Below are positions 9,893 through 17,882 of a stretch of DNA of 64,000 nucleotides, piece by piece. The stretch spans positions 1 through 64,000 of the forward strand of contig JAIQFY010000023.1 in NCBI GenBank assembly GCA_020072965.1, written 5' to 3'. Position 1 is the first letter of the stretch, and each line of letters starts with the position of its first letter. The position numbers and the translations under genes are program-made. A model generated the notes under the pieces. The model saw only the letters and a list, made by a program, of their open reading frames with translations. It ran no database searches and was not told the DNA's origin. Source of the stretch: Terriglobia bacterium. GTDB lineage: Bacteria; Acidobacteriota; Terriglobia; JAIQFV01.

Positions 9893-10909
9893 ATGAGCAT
9901 TTTAGATAAATTACAGAGAGAGAACTGTGAACGGTTAATTTCCTTTCAGCACGAACCGAGCGGAATGCGCGGCTTTGTCGCCATTCATACTCTCAGGAAA
10001 GGCCGGGCGCTGGGTGGCATTCGTCTTTGGAACTATCCCAACGAAGATGCCGCTGTGGAGGACGCCCTGCGTCTGGCTGCGGCCATGACCCGGAAGGTAG
10101 TCATGGCAGATCTCCCGTGTGGAGGCGCCAAGTGCGTCGTGTGGAACCACGAGGGACTCAAACGAAAGCCGGCTTTTATTCACCTGGCCGAGATCATTGA
10201 ATCCATGCACGGCACCTTTCTGGCTGGCAGAGACCTTGGCATTACGCCGATCGATCTCGCCACCATGGCCAAGGAATCGGCGTTCGTCTTCAATGAGAAG
10301 AGGGCTGGCGACTTGAGTTATTTGACCGCGTTGGGGTTGATGCAGGCGATGCGCGCCACGCTCAAATTCACCACCGGCCGTGACTCGCTCGAAGGGCGGT
10401 CAGTCAGTATTCAGGGAGTGGGAGAAGTGGGCTCCGCCTTGGCCAGGCTGCTGGCAAAGGAAAAGGCCAAGTTGACTATTACGGATCTGGACCGGCGCCT
10501 GGCACATTCCCTTGCGAAGAAGTGTAAGGCCACGGTCGTCGAACCTGAGGAGATTTTCACGATTCGCAGTGATATCTTTGCGCCCTGCGCCCTGGGGGGA
10601 GTTCTGGACGAGGTTCATGTGAAACGACTCCGCGCGAAGGCGGTCGTCGGGGCCGCTAACAACCAGCTGGCCACACCTGAGATGGGCCAGGAACTCGTCA
10701 ATCGCGGAATTGTGTATGCCCCGGACTACATTGTCAATGCCGGGGGCATCATCCACGGGGCCCGATTTACTTTGGAAGGGAAAAAGGATAACACGAAAGA
10801 GATCCGAAAAATCTACGACCGCACGCTCACCATTTTGGCCATGGCCAAGAGAAAGAACGTCCCGTCCAACGTCATTGCGGACGAGATCGTCGCCAAGAAA
10901 TCGGGTTAA
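9893..10909 (+). CDS. Glu/Leu/Phe/Val-type dehydrogenase, probably leucine/valine dehydrogenase
   Basis: NAD-dependent oxidative deamination of a branched-chain amino acid is the usual role of the family. The 338-aa protein has the N-terminal substrate domain with GGIRLWNYPNEDAAVEDALRL and the catalytic-type DLPCGGAKCVVW, where leucine dehydrogenases have DLPxGGGK. A Rossmann domain follows, with GVGEVGSALARLL near residue 175 and ITDLD at the end of the second strand, where an acidic residue favours NAD over NADP. PDYIVNAGGII closes the substrate site. Length is slightly below the usual 350-365. No partner gene is adjacent. Confidence 0.88.
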   Translation: MSILDKLQRENCERLISFQHEPSGMRGFVAIHTLRKGRALGGIRLWNYPNEDAAVEDALRLAAAMTRKVVMADLPCGGAKCVVWNHEGLKRKPAFIHLAEIIESMHGTFLAGRDLGITPIDLATMAKESAFVFNEKRAGDLSYLTALGLMQAMRATLKFTTGRDSLEGRSVSIQGVGEVGSALARLLAKEKAKLTITDLDRRLAHSLAKKCKATVVEPEEIFTIRSDIFAPCALGGVLDEVHVKRLRAKAVVGAANNQLATPEMGQELVNRGIVYAPDYIVNAGGIIHGARFTLEGKKDNTKEIRKIYDRTLTILAMAKRKNVPSNVIADEIVAKKSG

Positions 10910-11054
10910 AGACCCGCCGGATCGATACCCCTGGTCTGAATTATTCGAGAAGGAATCTCGCCATCTTCCGCGGCGCCACGGTTAATTTCAGATTGCGGAT
11001 TTCTGAGGAGAAGTGTGAATTCAGTCGTTCCTTAGAACGGTTGGAGTCCGAGCC

Positions 11055-11222
11055 CTATTCCAGGTTTCCTGATCTCCACTTTTCCTGGATGGTCTGCTTC
11101 TCTTTCTTGCGCGAGGCCCTGGTTTTGCGGGGCAGAACCTGTGTCTGCGGCTTGCGGGACCAGCTCCGGCGAGGTTTCTTGAGATCAGTCTTGTCAATCC
11201 GGATGATCTCTTTGACGGTCAT
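11055..11222 (-). CDS. Small Lys/Arg-rich hypothetical protein
   Basis: A 55-codon frame starting MTVKEIIRIDKTDLKK and ending in a KEKQTIQEKW segment. It is very basic and reads like a genuine protein rather than an antisense shadow. Its ATG overlaps the TGA of the small upstream frame by four bases (ATGA), which suggests translational coupling. Function unknown. A short basic tail-like protein paired with another tiny protein could be part of a toxin-antitoxin-like pair, but nothing proves this. Confidence 0.45.
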   Translation of the reverse strand: MTVKEIIRIDKTDLKKPRRSWSRKPQTQVLPRKTRASRKKEKQTIQEKWRSGNLE

Positions 11223-11335
11223 ATCTTCACCAACACGACTTTGCCTGCGACTGAGCGCTCCAGCAGTTTCGTCGCGTTGCGCGAGATGCGCATCCCTGCT
11301 TCAGAGTTCGAGGTCTGGCCTCCCGTCTCTATCAC
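11219..11335 (-). CDS. Very small hypothetical protein overlapping the next gene
   Basis: A 38-aa frame from a GTG at 11335, or 24 aa from an ATG at 11293. It reads RISRNATKLLERSVAGKVV near its end and stops in the ATGA overlap with the 55-aa gene. It may be a tiny gene or the remnant of a longer one. Upstream is a run of short ACCTATT-like repeats around 11333-11371 that is probably non-coding. Confidence 0.3.
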   Translation of the reverse strand: MIETGGQTSNSEAGMRISRNATKLLERSVAGKVVLVKI

Positions 11336-11382
11336 CTATTACCTATTACTATTACCTAATACTTGGCACCCGACACCTCTTT

Positions 11383-12258
11383 CTAATGCACCGCCACCAC
11401 ATCGATACGAACGTCTTTCCGTCGAGATTTGACTTTGAATCGATTCAGATCCGCAGATGAAACCTTGGCATCATTGTTGAGGGTTGCCAGATAAGTATTG
11501 GTTTCGCGATCGTATATTTCCCGGGCGACCCGTCCGACATCTTCCAATCCATTCAGGCGGAACGCCCGCCCTCCTGTTTCCTCCGCCAGGCGAATCAGGT
11601 CTTTGTCCAGGTACTTGAAATCAAATATGGTCTTCAGTGCCTTGATATGATTGATTTCATAGAATGCAAAGCCACGGCTGACCAGAGTTTTTTGGACCTC
11701 GCCCCACAGGTTGGACGGCGAGTCGTCAGTTCCATCGGAAAAGGCGACAAGCACTTTGCGGGTGTCTTTCGACGGTCCGGACATCTTTGAATCGAACTCG
11801 GAGAGGGAGGCCAGGATATCTTGTGAGAGGGGAGCGATGCCTCCAAACTTGATTTTTTGAAGGGTACTGACCAGTTCATCGGGGGATCTCTGATAAGAGC
11901 TCAGGAATTGCTGGCTCACGTTGATGGTGGCGATGGCCATCTCGAGTTGGGGCGGCTTGATATCGATGAATGCCGCCACCAGATCCTTCATCAGGGCCCT
12001 GTTGTTCATGGCGGTGTAGCTGGTATCGACCAGAAGAACCATCCGCGGAGGCCGTTTGGTCTCCCACTTGAGGGAATCCAATGTGACCATGCGCCCATCC
12101 ACCCTCAACTCAATATCACTGGGGCTGAGGTCTTTGACAGTTTGATTTTCTTTGTTGTAGGCAACCAGTTCGATGGTCGCGGTAGTCTGCGCCGGAGTGG
12201 TGTGAAGCGAGCAAACGAGCAGCGCCGGGAAGACTCCCCATCGTACTGATCTGATCAT
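11383..12258 (-). CDS. VWFA-domain protein (acidobacterial exported type)
   Basis: 291 aa with an N-terminal signal peptide (MIRSVRWGVFPALLVCSL...). A short beta domain (LVAYNKENQTVKDLSPSD) is followed by a von Willebrand factor A domain from about residue 70. The metal-site strand reads VLLVDTSYT, close to the DxSxS consensus. The later VLVAFSDGTDD supplies the second conserved acidic loop. Exported VWFA-related proteins of this layout are expanded in Acidobacteriota, but their ligands are unknown. The start lies 42 bp from the target duplication of the neighbouring transposon-like element, so its promoter may have been displaced by that insertion. Confidence 0.8.
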   Translation of the reverse strand: MIRSVRWGVFPALLVCSLHTTPAQTTATIELVAYNKENQTVKDLSPSDIELRVDGRMVTLDSLKWETKRPPRMVLLVDTSYTAMNNRALMKDLVAAFIDIKPPQLEMAIATINVSQQFLSSYQRSPDELVSTLQKIKFGGIAPLSQDILASLSEFDSKMSGPSKDTRKVLVAFSDGTDDSPSNLWGEVQKTLVSRGFAFYEINHIKALKTIFDFKYLDKDLIRLAEETGGRAFRLNGLEDVGRVAREIYDRETNTYLATLNNDAKVSSADLNRFKVKSRRKDVRIDVVAVH

Positions 12259-12300
12259 TACTAGATCTTACACTTAAAATGCAAAAGATTGAATCCGACA

Positions 12301-12308
12301 TAATTTTA
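12301..12308 (+). repeat. Target-site duplication, left copy
   Basis: TAATTTTA directly abuts the left inverted repeat and is identical to the copy at 14559-14566. If the duplication is excised, the flanks join as one continuous intergenic sequence. Confidence 0.75.
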
Positions 12309-12330
12309 GGTAGTGGGTCAGTTTCCGAGT
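12309..12330 (+). repeat. Left terminal inverted repeat
   Basis: The 22 bp starting GGTAGTGGGTCAG are the exact reverse complement of 14537-14558. Similarity stops at the inner edge of the repeat. Confidence 0.8.
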
Positions 12331-12405
12331 TGTGCGTGATCCACCCGCAATCGGCGGCATGCGTCAATGGACCTCCAAGTTTCCACGCCGGTGGGCACCG
12401 GCTAC

Positions 12406-13638
12406 TTACTCAATCTCCCGCACCGGCTTCTGAAACGCAGCTCCGGCGGCAGCCAGCACCATGAGTCCTCCAGCGAGCAGAAACATGAGCTTCAAGTTCC
12501 ACGCAACTAAGAATCCTGCAACCGCGAGGGAGATAGGGGTTATTCCGAAGGAGGCTAGCATGAGCACGCTCGCAACTCGCCCGCGCACCGCGACATCGAT
12601 CCGCTGCATGATCCAGGCGCCGATGTGGATGTTGACCATTCCCGCCGCTACCCCCATGATCAACAGCGCGCTGGCGATGCTCCACACTTTCCCCAGCAGG
12701 CCGATGGATCCCAAGCAGGCACCCAACGCCAACGACACCAGAAGAATCATCACGCCGCGCTGGCGAATCTTCCAGGCACCGGCCAGTAGCGCGCCTAGCA
12801 AACTCCCCGCGGCAACCGCCGAGATCACAATGCCGTACACGGCAGGTGAACCGAATCTCGTCTTGGTCAAGTACGCCAGACCAATCGAAACCGGCCCGGC
12901 AATGCAGAAGTTCAGGATCGTGACCAACAGCATCAGCGAGCGCAGCGGCACATCTTTTCCTACGTAGACGATTCCCTCCACGATCGAGTGCAACATCGCT
13001 TTCCCGGCAGTCTGAGACTTAGGGGGATCCGGCAGCTTCCACAGTGCGCCAATGATAAACAAGAAACTGATCGCATCCACGAAGAAGGCCCATGCCACAC
13101 CCAGCGTTTTGATCACAAACCCGGCTGGAACTGGACCAACAATGGTGGTCATCTGCGCCGTGCTTTGCCTGACTGACGATGCCGCGACCAGTTGTTCGCG
13201 CTTCAACAGCGAGGGCATGTAGGCCGTTTGTGCAGGAACGGCAAATGCATCGGCCACGCCAAAAGCAACCGCCAGAGCGTATAGCTCCCAGGTCCGCAAG
13301 ACGCGCAGCCAGACCAGAACACCGATCACCGTGACACAGATAGTGCGCGCCATCGCCGTGGCAATCATGATCTTGCGCGCGGACATACGATCACTGACGG
13401 CGCCGCCCATAAGCATGAGCAGAGCGCGCGGAATAGCGCCTGCCATCATGATTGCGCCCATGGCCACAGCGGAGCCGGTCTGCTGCAAGACGAGCCAGGG
13501 CAAAGCGACAAAATAGAACTGGTCGCCCAGCAGCGAAATCGTGCCGCCGATCAGCCAGAGGCGATAATTCGGGTTGCGCAGCGGATGCTCGACGGCTGTG
13601 ATGGGCACATTTGCAGTGAAAACGGTTGCAGCAGCCAT
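12406..13638 (-). CDS. MFS transporter, drug/siderophore exporter type
   Basis: 410 aa with about 12 hydrophobic helices. The N-terminal half (NPNYRLWLIGGTISLLGDQFYFVALPWLVLQ, seen in two blocks) and the loop GGAVSDRMSARKIM match the MFS exporter group related to enterobactin and macrolide efflux proteins. It is an inner-membrane, proton-driven exporter. The substrate is unknown; a toxic compound sensed by the adjacent TetR repressor is the likely case. It is divergently transcribed from the TetR gene across a 145-bp region with a palindromic operator. The two genes are the only contents of the repeat-bounded element. Confidence 0.87.
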   Translation of the reverse strand: MAAATVFTANVPITAVEHPLRNPNYRLWLIGGTISLLGDQFYFVALPWLVLQQTGSAVAMGAIMMAGAIPRALLMLMGGAVSDRMSARKIMIATAMARTICVTVIGVLVWLRVLRTWELYALAVAFGVADAFAVPAQTAYMPSLLKREQLVAASSVRQSTAQMTTIVGPVPAGFVIKTLGVAWAFFVDAISFLFIIGALWKLPDPPKSQTAGKAMLHSIVEGIVYVGKDVPLRSLMLLVTILNFCIAGPVSIGLAYLTKTRFGSPAVYGIVISAVAAGSLLGALLAGAWKIRQRGVMILLVSLALGACLGSIGLLGKVWSIASALLIMGVAAGMVNIHIGAWIMQRIDVAVRGRVASVLMLASFGITPISLAVAGFLVAWNLKLMFLLAGGLMVLAAAGAAFQKPVREIE

Positions 13639-13716
13639 AAGACTCTCCTCAATGCGTTTACCGGCGTGGAAAGCCCAGAAAGCATCAGCCGGTTGTGCGG
13701 TTTCATATCATTAAAC

Positions 13717-13738
13717 GTAAATGTATATTTACATTTAC
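13717..13738. promoter_or_regulatory. Palindromic operator between MFS and tetR genes, overlapping a promoter
   Basis: GTAAATGTA (13717-13725) and TACATTTAC (13730-13738) are perfect 9-bp arms around a 4-bp centre, a typical TetR-family operator. A -35-like TTTACA at 13728-13733 and a -10-like TATTAT at 13751-13756, 17 bp apart, would drive the regulator gene, so the bound dimer would cover that promoter. Control of both divergent genes is inferred. Confidence 0.6.
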
Positions 13739-13783
13739 ATTCATGTCAAGTATTATTGTACCCGCCTGATATAATGCAAAGCC

Positions 13784-14440
13784 ATGGCCCAGAAAACACT
13801 CGCTCCCCAACAAGCCCGCAGCCGGGAATCGATGCGTAAATTGTTGAAGGCAGCGGCGGAAGTCCTGGGACAGCACGGACTGGAGGGCGCCACCATTCCG
13901 CGCATCGCCCGGCACGCGGGATTGACGCCCGGGGCCATCTATCGCCGTTTTCCTGACAAGGACGCGCTGCTCGAAACGGTGATCATCGGCATCTTGGAGC
14001 GTCAGGACGAGAGGCTGCGCATGATGCTCACGCCCGCCATGGCGCGCCAGATTCCGCTGGCCGTGTTTGCCGAGCAGCTCATCAACAACATGCTGGTCAG
14101 CTACCGCGCCAACGCCGGACTGTTCCGTGCCCTCCGCCAGTTCGCGCAGGGCCGCGATCACACGTTGTTTTACAGGAAAGTCACCAGGCTGGAGATGCGC
14201 ACCTACCAGTACGTGGTCGAGTTGTTCTTGGTACATCGGAAGGAGGTCAAGCATCCCGACCCGCAAATGGCGGTGTCTTTTGCCCTTATGATGCTGGTCA
14301 GCACTCTGATAGAGCTGATTCTGGTGGATCACGATATGAAGAACTGGCAGGCCGTGATTCCAAAGGATGACCTGTCACTTAAGCGCGAGCTCCTGCGCTC
14401 TTTTCTGAGCTATTTGGGTATTGAGCATAAGAATAACTGA
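13784..14440 (+). CDS. TetR/AcrR family transcriptional repressor
   Basis: 218 aa. The N-terminal DNA-binding domain at residues about 15-60 is clear: RESMRKLLKAAAEVLGQHG, then ATIPRIARHAGLTPGAIYRRF and PDKDALLETV. The C-terminal ligand and dimer domain is all-helical and unassigned. It probably represses itself and the divergent MFS exporter through the 22-bp palindrome between them, releasing on binding the exported compound. Both genes sit inside the element bounded by inverted repeats. Confidence 0.9.
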   Translation: MAQKTLAPQQARSRESMRKLLKAAAEVLGQHGLEGATIPRIARHAGLTPGAIYRRFPDKDALLETVIIGILERQDERLRMMLTPAMARQIPLAVFAEQLINNMLVSYRANAGLFRALRQFAQGRDHTLFYRKVTRLEMRTYQYVVELFLVHRKEVKHPDPQMAVSFALMMLVSTLIELILVDHDMKNWQAVIPKDDLSLKRELLRSFLSYLGIEHKNN

Positions 14441-14536
14441 ACGCTGCACCAATAATTACAATCCGCCCCTCGCTTGCCGTGCCCGCCCTCACATTTCGAT
14501 TTAAGCCACTACGCGGCAATTTCCGGTTAGTCGGCT

Positions 14537-14558
14537 ACTCGGAAACTGACCCACTACC
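14537..14558 (-). repeat. Right terminal inverted repeat
   Basis: Exact inverted copy of 12309-12330, ending CCCACTACC at the outer edge. Confidence 0.8.
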
Positions 14559-14566
14559 TAATTTTA
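14559..14566 (+). repeat. Target-site duplication, right copy
   Basis: TAATTTTA, identical and in the same orientation as 12301-12308, directly outside the right inverted repeat. Confidence 0.75.
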
Positions 14567-14766
14567 CCCTGAATCCGGAAATTCGAAGAAGAACGAGAAG
14601 GGGTGACTACATTAGTCTCGCGCTGAGCTTTGAATCGATCCCTTCGGAAGTGCCAACCGCCTCAAGCGGCAAAGGAGCCAGAGCCAGGCTTGCGGCGCGT
14701 CAGAGTGTAGTATTGAGCCTCGTCTGCTGGTCTTGGACCCCGGCGAAGATATAATTACTCATTACC

Positions 14767-14795
14767 GCGGGTCCGTCTGCCTCAGACGGACCCGC
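14767..14795. terminator. Perfect 13-bp hairpin downstream of the VOC gene
   Basis: GCGGGTCCGTCTG and CAGACGGACCCGC pair perfectly around a 3-base loop, 13 bp after the stop of the minus-strand VOC gene. No T-run follows on that strand, so it may be a REP-like hairpin or an mRNA 3' protector rather than a standard intrinsic terminator. Confidence 0.45.
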
Positions 14796-14808
14796 CCTTG
14801 CGCTTCTT

Positions 14809-15306
14809 TTACTTTTTCTTTTGTTCGGCAAACATGATCATGTAACCGGCGGGATCGCGAAGAAGGATCTCCCTCGCGCCGTAAAAGGTTTCGCGCGGAC
14901 CCATAAGCAGCTTCATCCCCTCGACACACTTCAACACCGCGTCCAGCGAGTCGACGTCGATGTATTGCACGACGGTGTGTTGCGTCGCGTGCTCCAGGGT
15001 CGCCGGCGAATCATCAGCAATACTCTTCCGGGTTTGCATCATCACCTGGTTGCCGTCTTTTTCAAGCAGGATAAACCCCAACTCGTCGCCGTGCGGCACT
15101 TCAGCGGTTTTCTTAAAGCCAAGTCGTTTCATCCAAAAATCGAGGCTGGGCTCAATGTGGTCGACAATCATGATGGGTGTTGAACGAACAATTTTCACGT
15201 GTGATCCCTCCTGACAGCTTAAGTTGATGGATTGGGCCGCGCCGTTCGATGTGAGCAGGGCCAGGAGAACAGCGAACAGGACAAAACGAAGTACCAGTCG
15301 ATTCAC
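14809..15306 (-). CDS. Exported VOC-fold (glyoxalase-like) protein
   Basis: 165 aa. Residues 1-24 form a signal peptide (MNRLVLRFVLFAVLLALL..., ending near GAAQS). The rest is a vicinal-oxygen-chelate domain: STPIMIVDHIEPSLDFWMKRLGF, FILLEKDGNQVMMQTR and the closing LLRDPAGYMIMFAE. VOC proteins bind metals or small ligands and include glyoxalases and bleomycin-sequestering proteins. Most are cytoplasmic, so export is unusual. The ligand is unknown. A perfect hairpin lies just downstream. Confidence 0.8.
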   Translation of the reverse strand: MNRLVLRFVLFAVLLALLTSNGAAQSINLSCQEGSHVKIVRSTPIMIVDHIEPSLDFWMKRLGFKKTAEVPHGDELGFILLEKDGNQVMMQTRKSIADDSPATLEHATQHTVVQYIDVDSLDAVLKCVEGMKLLMGPRETFYGAREILLRDPAGYMIMFAEQKKK

Positions 15307-15386
15307 TTCTGACCTCCTTTGTGTGGTCTGACGGAGGACAGTTTAATGGGTGGCGCGGCGACTGTATTGGAAAAATGGAACCTGGG

Positions 15387-16190
15387 TCAGAATTGGGGGT
15401 CGAATGCGGCGGGAGTGAAACCGGTAAATTCCCTGAAGTCGGCAATCATGTGGGCCTGATCATAATAGCCCAGCTCCAGGGCGGCCGTCGCCCACTCCAC
15501 GGGCCTTGGGCAGCTGGCGCGTTCCACCAGGCTCTTGAATCGAATCACGCGGGCAAAGAGCTTGGGGCGGATGCCCACATGCTCTTCAAACCTGCGGGCG
15601 AGGTGCTGGCGGGTGATTCCGACCGAGGTGCTGACCTCTTCAACGGGAATCGAACCCTGTGACCGAAGAATGAGGTCGACCGCCGAATTAACGCGGGCGT
15701 CTTCGACGGCACGGGGTTGCAACCGGCGGCGCAGCTCCGACTCAAGCAGGGAAATCCGTCCTTGGGTGGAAGGGAGTTCTGCCAATCTTTCTTCGAGCCG
15801 CCTGGCCTCATTTCCCCAGATATTCTCGAGCCCGGTATTCTGGTCGGTAACCTTGGCGGCGAACAGATCCAGAAAAGCACGCGCCTTGCCCGGCTGGAAG
15901 CGGACACCCAGAAACTGAGTTCGATGGACGCGCTCAACAAGCAGAGAACGCGTCATCGTCCCGACCACGTAACTGCGTCCAGGATGCAGGTGGTGGTCAC
16001 AACCACTCCCTTCAACCCAGGGCTCTCCGAAATTGAACACGATGTCGATACACCCATCCGGAAGCACACGATGGACGTTGGGCGCTGAGGATTGTATGCC
16101 GCCGGAAACGCGGGTCCAAAAACATTGGACGTAAGGCCGCAGGGCTGCGCAGGGCCGGTGCTCGCGGTAGGCGCTTATCAGCTGTGTCAT
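15387..16190 (-). CDS. AraC-family transcriptional regulator with DUF6597-like N-terminus
   Basis: 267 aa. The N-terminal part (HRPCAALRPYVQCFWTR, VLPDGCIDIVFNFGEPW) matches the sensor-like domain found on many AraC regulators. The C-terminal 100 residues hold two helix-turn-helix motifs: IPVEEVSTSVGITRQHLARRF with HVGIRPKLFARVIRF, then ALELGYYDQAHMIADFREF with the GFTPAAF ending. It is a DNA-binding activator or repressor of unknown targets. The adjacent VOC gene on the same strand is a plausible target. Confidence 0.9.
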   Translation of the reverse strand: MTQLISAYREHRPCAALRPYVQCFWTRVSGGIQSSAPNVHRVLPDGCIDIVFNFGEPWVEGSGCDHHLHPGRSYVVGTMTRSLLVERVHRTQFLGVRFQPGKARAFLDLFAAKVTDQNTGLENIWGNEARRLEERLAELPSTQGRISLLESELRRRLQPRAVEDARVNSAVDLILRSQGSIPVEEVSTSVGITRQHLARRFEEHVGIRPKLFARVIRFKSLVERASCPRPVEWATAALELGYYDQAHMIADFREFTGFTPAAFDPQF

Positions 16191-16456
16191 GGTGAAGGCT
16201 ATTATGCCCGAAAGATATGCTCTTCGCCAAGGTCAGACTGGAAAGTATTGAGCCGGGAGTTCCAGCTCCGCTTGCAGGGCACAAGACCTTTAGCCCACGG
16301 CGGCAGGCGTGGGATAGGGGTGTACATAAGGGTACGAGCCCCATCGGAGCGAAAGAATGAATGATTGGGTCATGTCAATAAAGAAGGTTGAACCTCACAC
16401 TTCCGCGAGGCATGGAGGGGCGGGGGAAGGCTCTCAACTACCAGGGGTCTTAGAGG

Positions 16457-16549
16457 GCCTGCCCCGCCTCGACGAGGGAGTTACCTTCTTCTTCTATTTC
16501 CCCGGCCTTGACTCCCTCTCCCGCTCGTCGTAAGCTTCGCCCGTTAGGC
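16457..16549 (+). other. Degenerate attC-like site
   Basis: Ends in a perfect core GTTAGGC (16543-16549). The opposite core reads GCCTGCC (16457-16463), two changes from consensus. CGACGAG and CTCGTCG inside can pair. Either an old attC or a coincidence. Confidence 0.35.
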
Positions 16550-16996
16550 ATGAGTTGTAAGTTTCGGTTCATCCTCCCCCGTGGAAACTTCCATGAACAC
16601 CCATTTGGTCGGCCAAGGCGAAATGATTTCCGGGCACAATCCAAAGTCAATCTGGCTCCGCAGCTCCTGCGCCTTAGCGGTGAACCCGATGCTCCTGAAA
16701 ATCCTACTTTTGGAAGAGGTTCCAGAAGTGCTCCAATGGGAACGACGGAAGAAAGCTGCTGCATAACAAGTCTGGGTTGGACGAAGCCGGGGGAGAGCAA
16801 CCTTGGAGCATGAATCACGAAGTCGGGAGCGGACTGTCCCGAATTTGTTCGAAGTCCTGCGGACAATCTTTGACGGACATTTTGACCCGCCCCGGATTAG
16901 GCCGCCCTAGGGGCGGGGCTTGTAGAACTTGTTTTGAAGCGGTCGTTGCTGTAAATTGATGAGGTCGAAAGGGTTGTTTGTTTGACGACCCAATCT

Positions 16997-17067
16997 ACCT
17001 AACCGTATGAGGCCGCCGTGGTCGCGGGGTTTGCTTTTGGACCCCCGGAGGCTAATGCGAGTTATCC
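16997..17067 (+). other. Degenerate attC-like site
   Basis: Begins with a good core ACCTAAC and ends with GTTATCC, which deviates from GTTRRRY. GGGGT and ACCCC pair in the middle. It lies directly before the first clear cassette gene. Confidence 0.3.
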
Positions 17068-17103
17068 TGTCGTGCGAACACATCACCCCGGCTAGAGGAT
17101 CCT

Positions 17104-17877
17104 ATGGCAACGTCTAGGAATTCAATTATAGCCCTGGCTGTGACGGTCCTTCTTGCTACGCCGGCGGACGCACAGTCTCAACGTCAACTGCATTTCCTGT
17201 CGAAGCAATGCAACGAAGACGCCATCCATATGCACCTCGAGCCGCGTCCATTTCAAGACTTCGTGGGATCCGAGTTCTCGCTGGTGCTGGAAGAAGGAAA
17301 GGCTCACGTCCTCATCGTAGTTCAGGACTGTTCGCAATACTGGATCGACGGCGCGGACGTCGGACCCGCGCAGGATATTAATGTTTGGGTGTCTATCCGT
17401 GGCTTTGAGGACGTGCGCTCCGTGGTCGGAGCGGAGCAGACACTGCCGACGAGGACGTGGTTCCATCTTTTCGCCGGATCCAGCAATCCGCGCGTCCGCG
17501 AGGCGAAAATGGCCGCAGGAACCGCGCAGGCTCCGATCGCGGGTGTTTTCCTAAACCCGCCAGGACCGCAGCGGACTGGACGCGTTTCCCTAAGTAAGGA
17601 CTTGACCTATTCGTGGGAGGTACCGTCAGCGACGCCGTTGTCCCGTCTGGTGGGCCTGAACCATGACGTCTACACTAGAGATCCCGCCGGGCACGGCGGC
17701 CTCAACCGAATACAGGTACTGATGCACGTTTCCGCGGCCCAATCTACGGGGACCCTGAAAGTCGTGGGCGGGACGGATGGGCTACCATTGATCAGCGCTG
17801 GCACTTACGCGGTTACTGTGTCCACGTTCTTTCCAATGTGGTCTCGAGCGACGCTGGGTCTCGCACGGGCACGTTGA
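17104..17877 (+). CDS. Exported hypothetical protein (cassette gene 1)
   Basis: 257 aa with a clear signal peptide (MATSRNSIIALAVTVLLATPADAQS), so periplasmic or secreted. The mature part contains four cysteines at most and a glycine/proline-rich middle. No known domain was recognised. The ATG has a purine-rich AGAGGA before it. The stop codon is followed within 6 bp by a clear attC site (17883-17967), the standard layout of an integron gene cassette with one gene in the same direction as the attC. Confidence 0.65.
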   Translation: MATSRNSIIALAVTVLLATPADAQSQRQLHFLSKQCNEDAIHMHLEPRPFQDFVGSEFSLVLEEGKAHVLIVVQDCSQYWIDGADVGPAQDINVWVSIRGFEDVRSVVGAEQTLPTRTWFHLFAGSSNPRVREAKMAAGTAQAPIAGVFLNPPGPQRTGRVSLSKDLTYSWEVPSATPLSRLVGLNHDVYTRDPAGHGGLNRIQVLMHVSAAQSTGTLKVVGGTDGLPLISAGTYAVTVSTFFPMWSRATLGLARAR

Positions 17878-17882
17878 CGGCA

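Larger units (their letters stand above)
12309..14558. mobile_element. Transposon-like element carrying MFS exporter and TetR regulator, no transposase
   Basis: Both ends carry an identical 22-bp inverted repeat beginning GGTAGTGGGTCAG (12309-12330 and, inverted, 14537-14558). The 8-bp sequence TAATTTTA lies immediately outside each end in direct orientation (12301-12308 and 14559-14566), as expected for a target-site duplication. The 2,250-bp interior holds only the MFS exporter and the divergent TetR gene; no transposase frame is present. This suggests a passenger-type or internally replaced insertion sequence mobilised in trans. The parent IS family was not identified. Confidence 0.8.
16191..17103 (+). 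other. Region before the cassette array; two degenerate attC-like sites, no recognised gene
   Basis: No known protein was found. Several frames of 60-140 codons overlap on both strands (for example a minus-strand frame at 16450-16866 and a plus-strand 61-codon frame at 16581-16766), but none is convincing. No tyrosine recombinase is present. Two stretches resemble decayed attC sites and are listed separately, so this may be the eroded start of the cassette array. Confidence 0.4.

Noticed and set aside
11333-11371. Short ACCTATT-like tandem units as a CRISPR or functional repeat
   Set aside because: Units are 6-7 bp and degenerate with no spacers; low-complexity DNA.
10993-11460. 155-codon plus-strand frame
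   Set aside because: Antisense to the two small minus-strand genes and the 3' end of the VWFA gene; it includes translated short repeats (ITYYYYL), so it is a shadow.
16450-16866. 138-codon minus-strand frame
   Set aside because: No recognisable domain, composition rich in Arg and Ser, and it overlaps other equally long frames. It was not called.
15321-17103. Integron integrase or attI beside the array
   Set aside because: Searched for by eye in all frames of the flank; only AraC and VOC genes and non-coding DNA were found, so the array is called integrase-less within this window.
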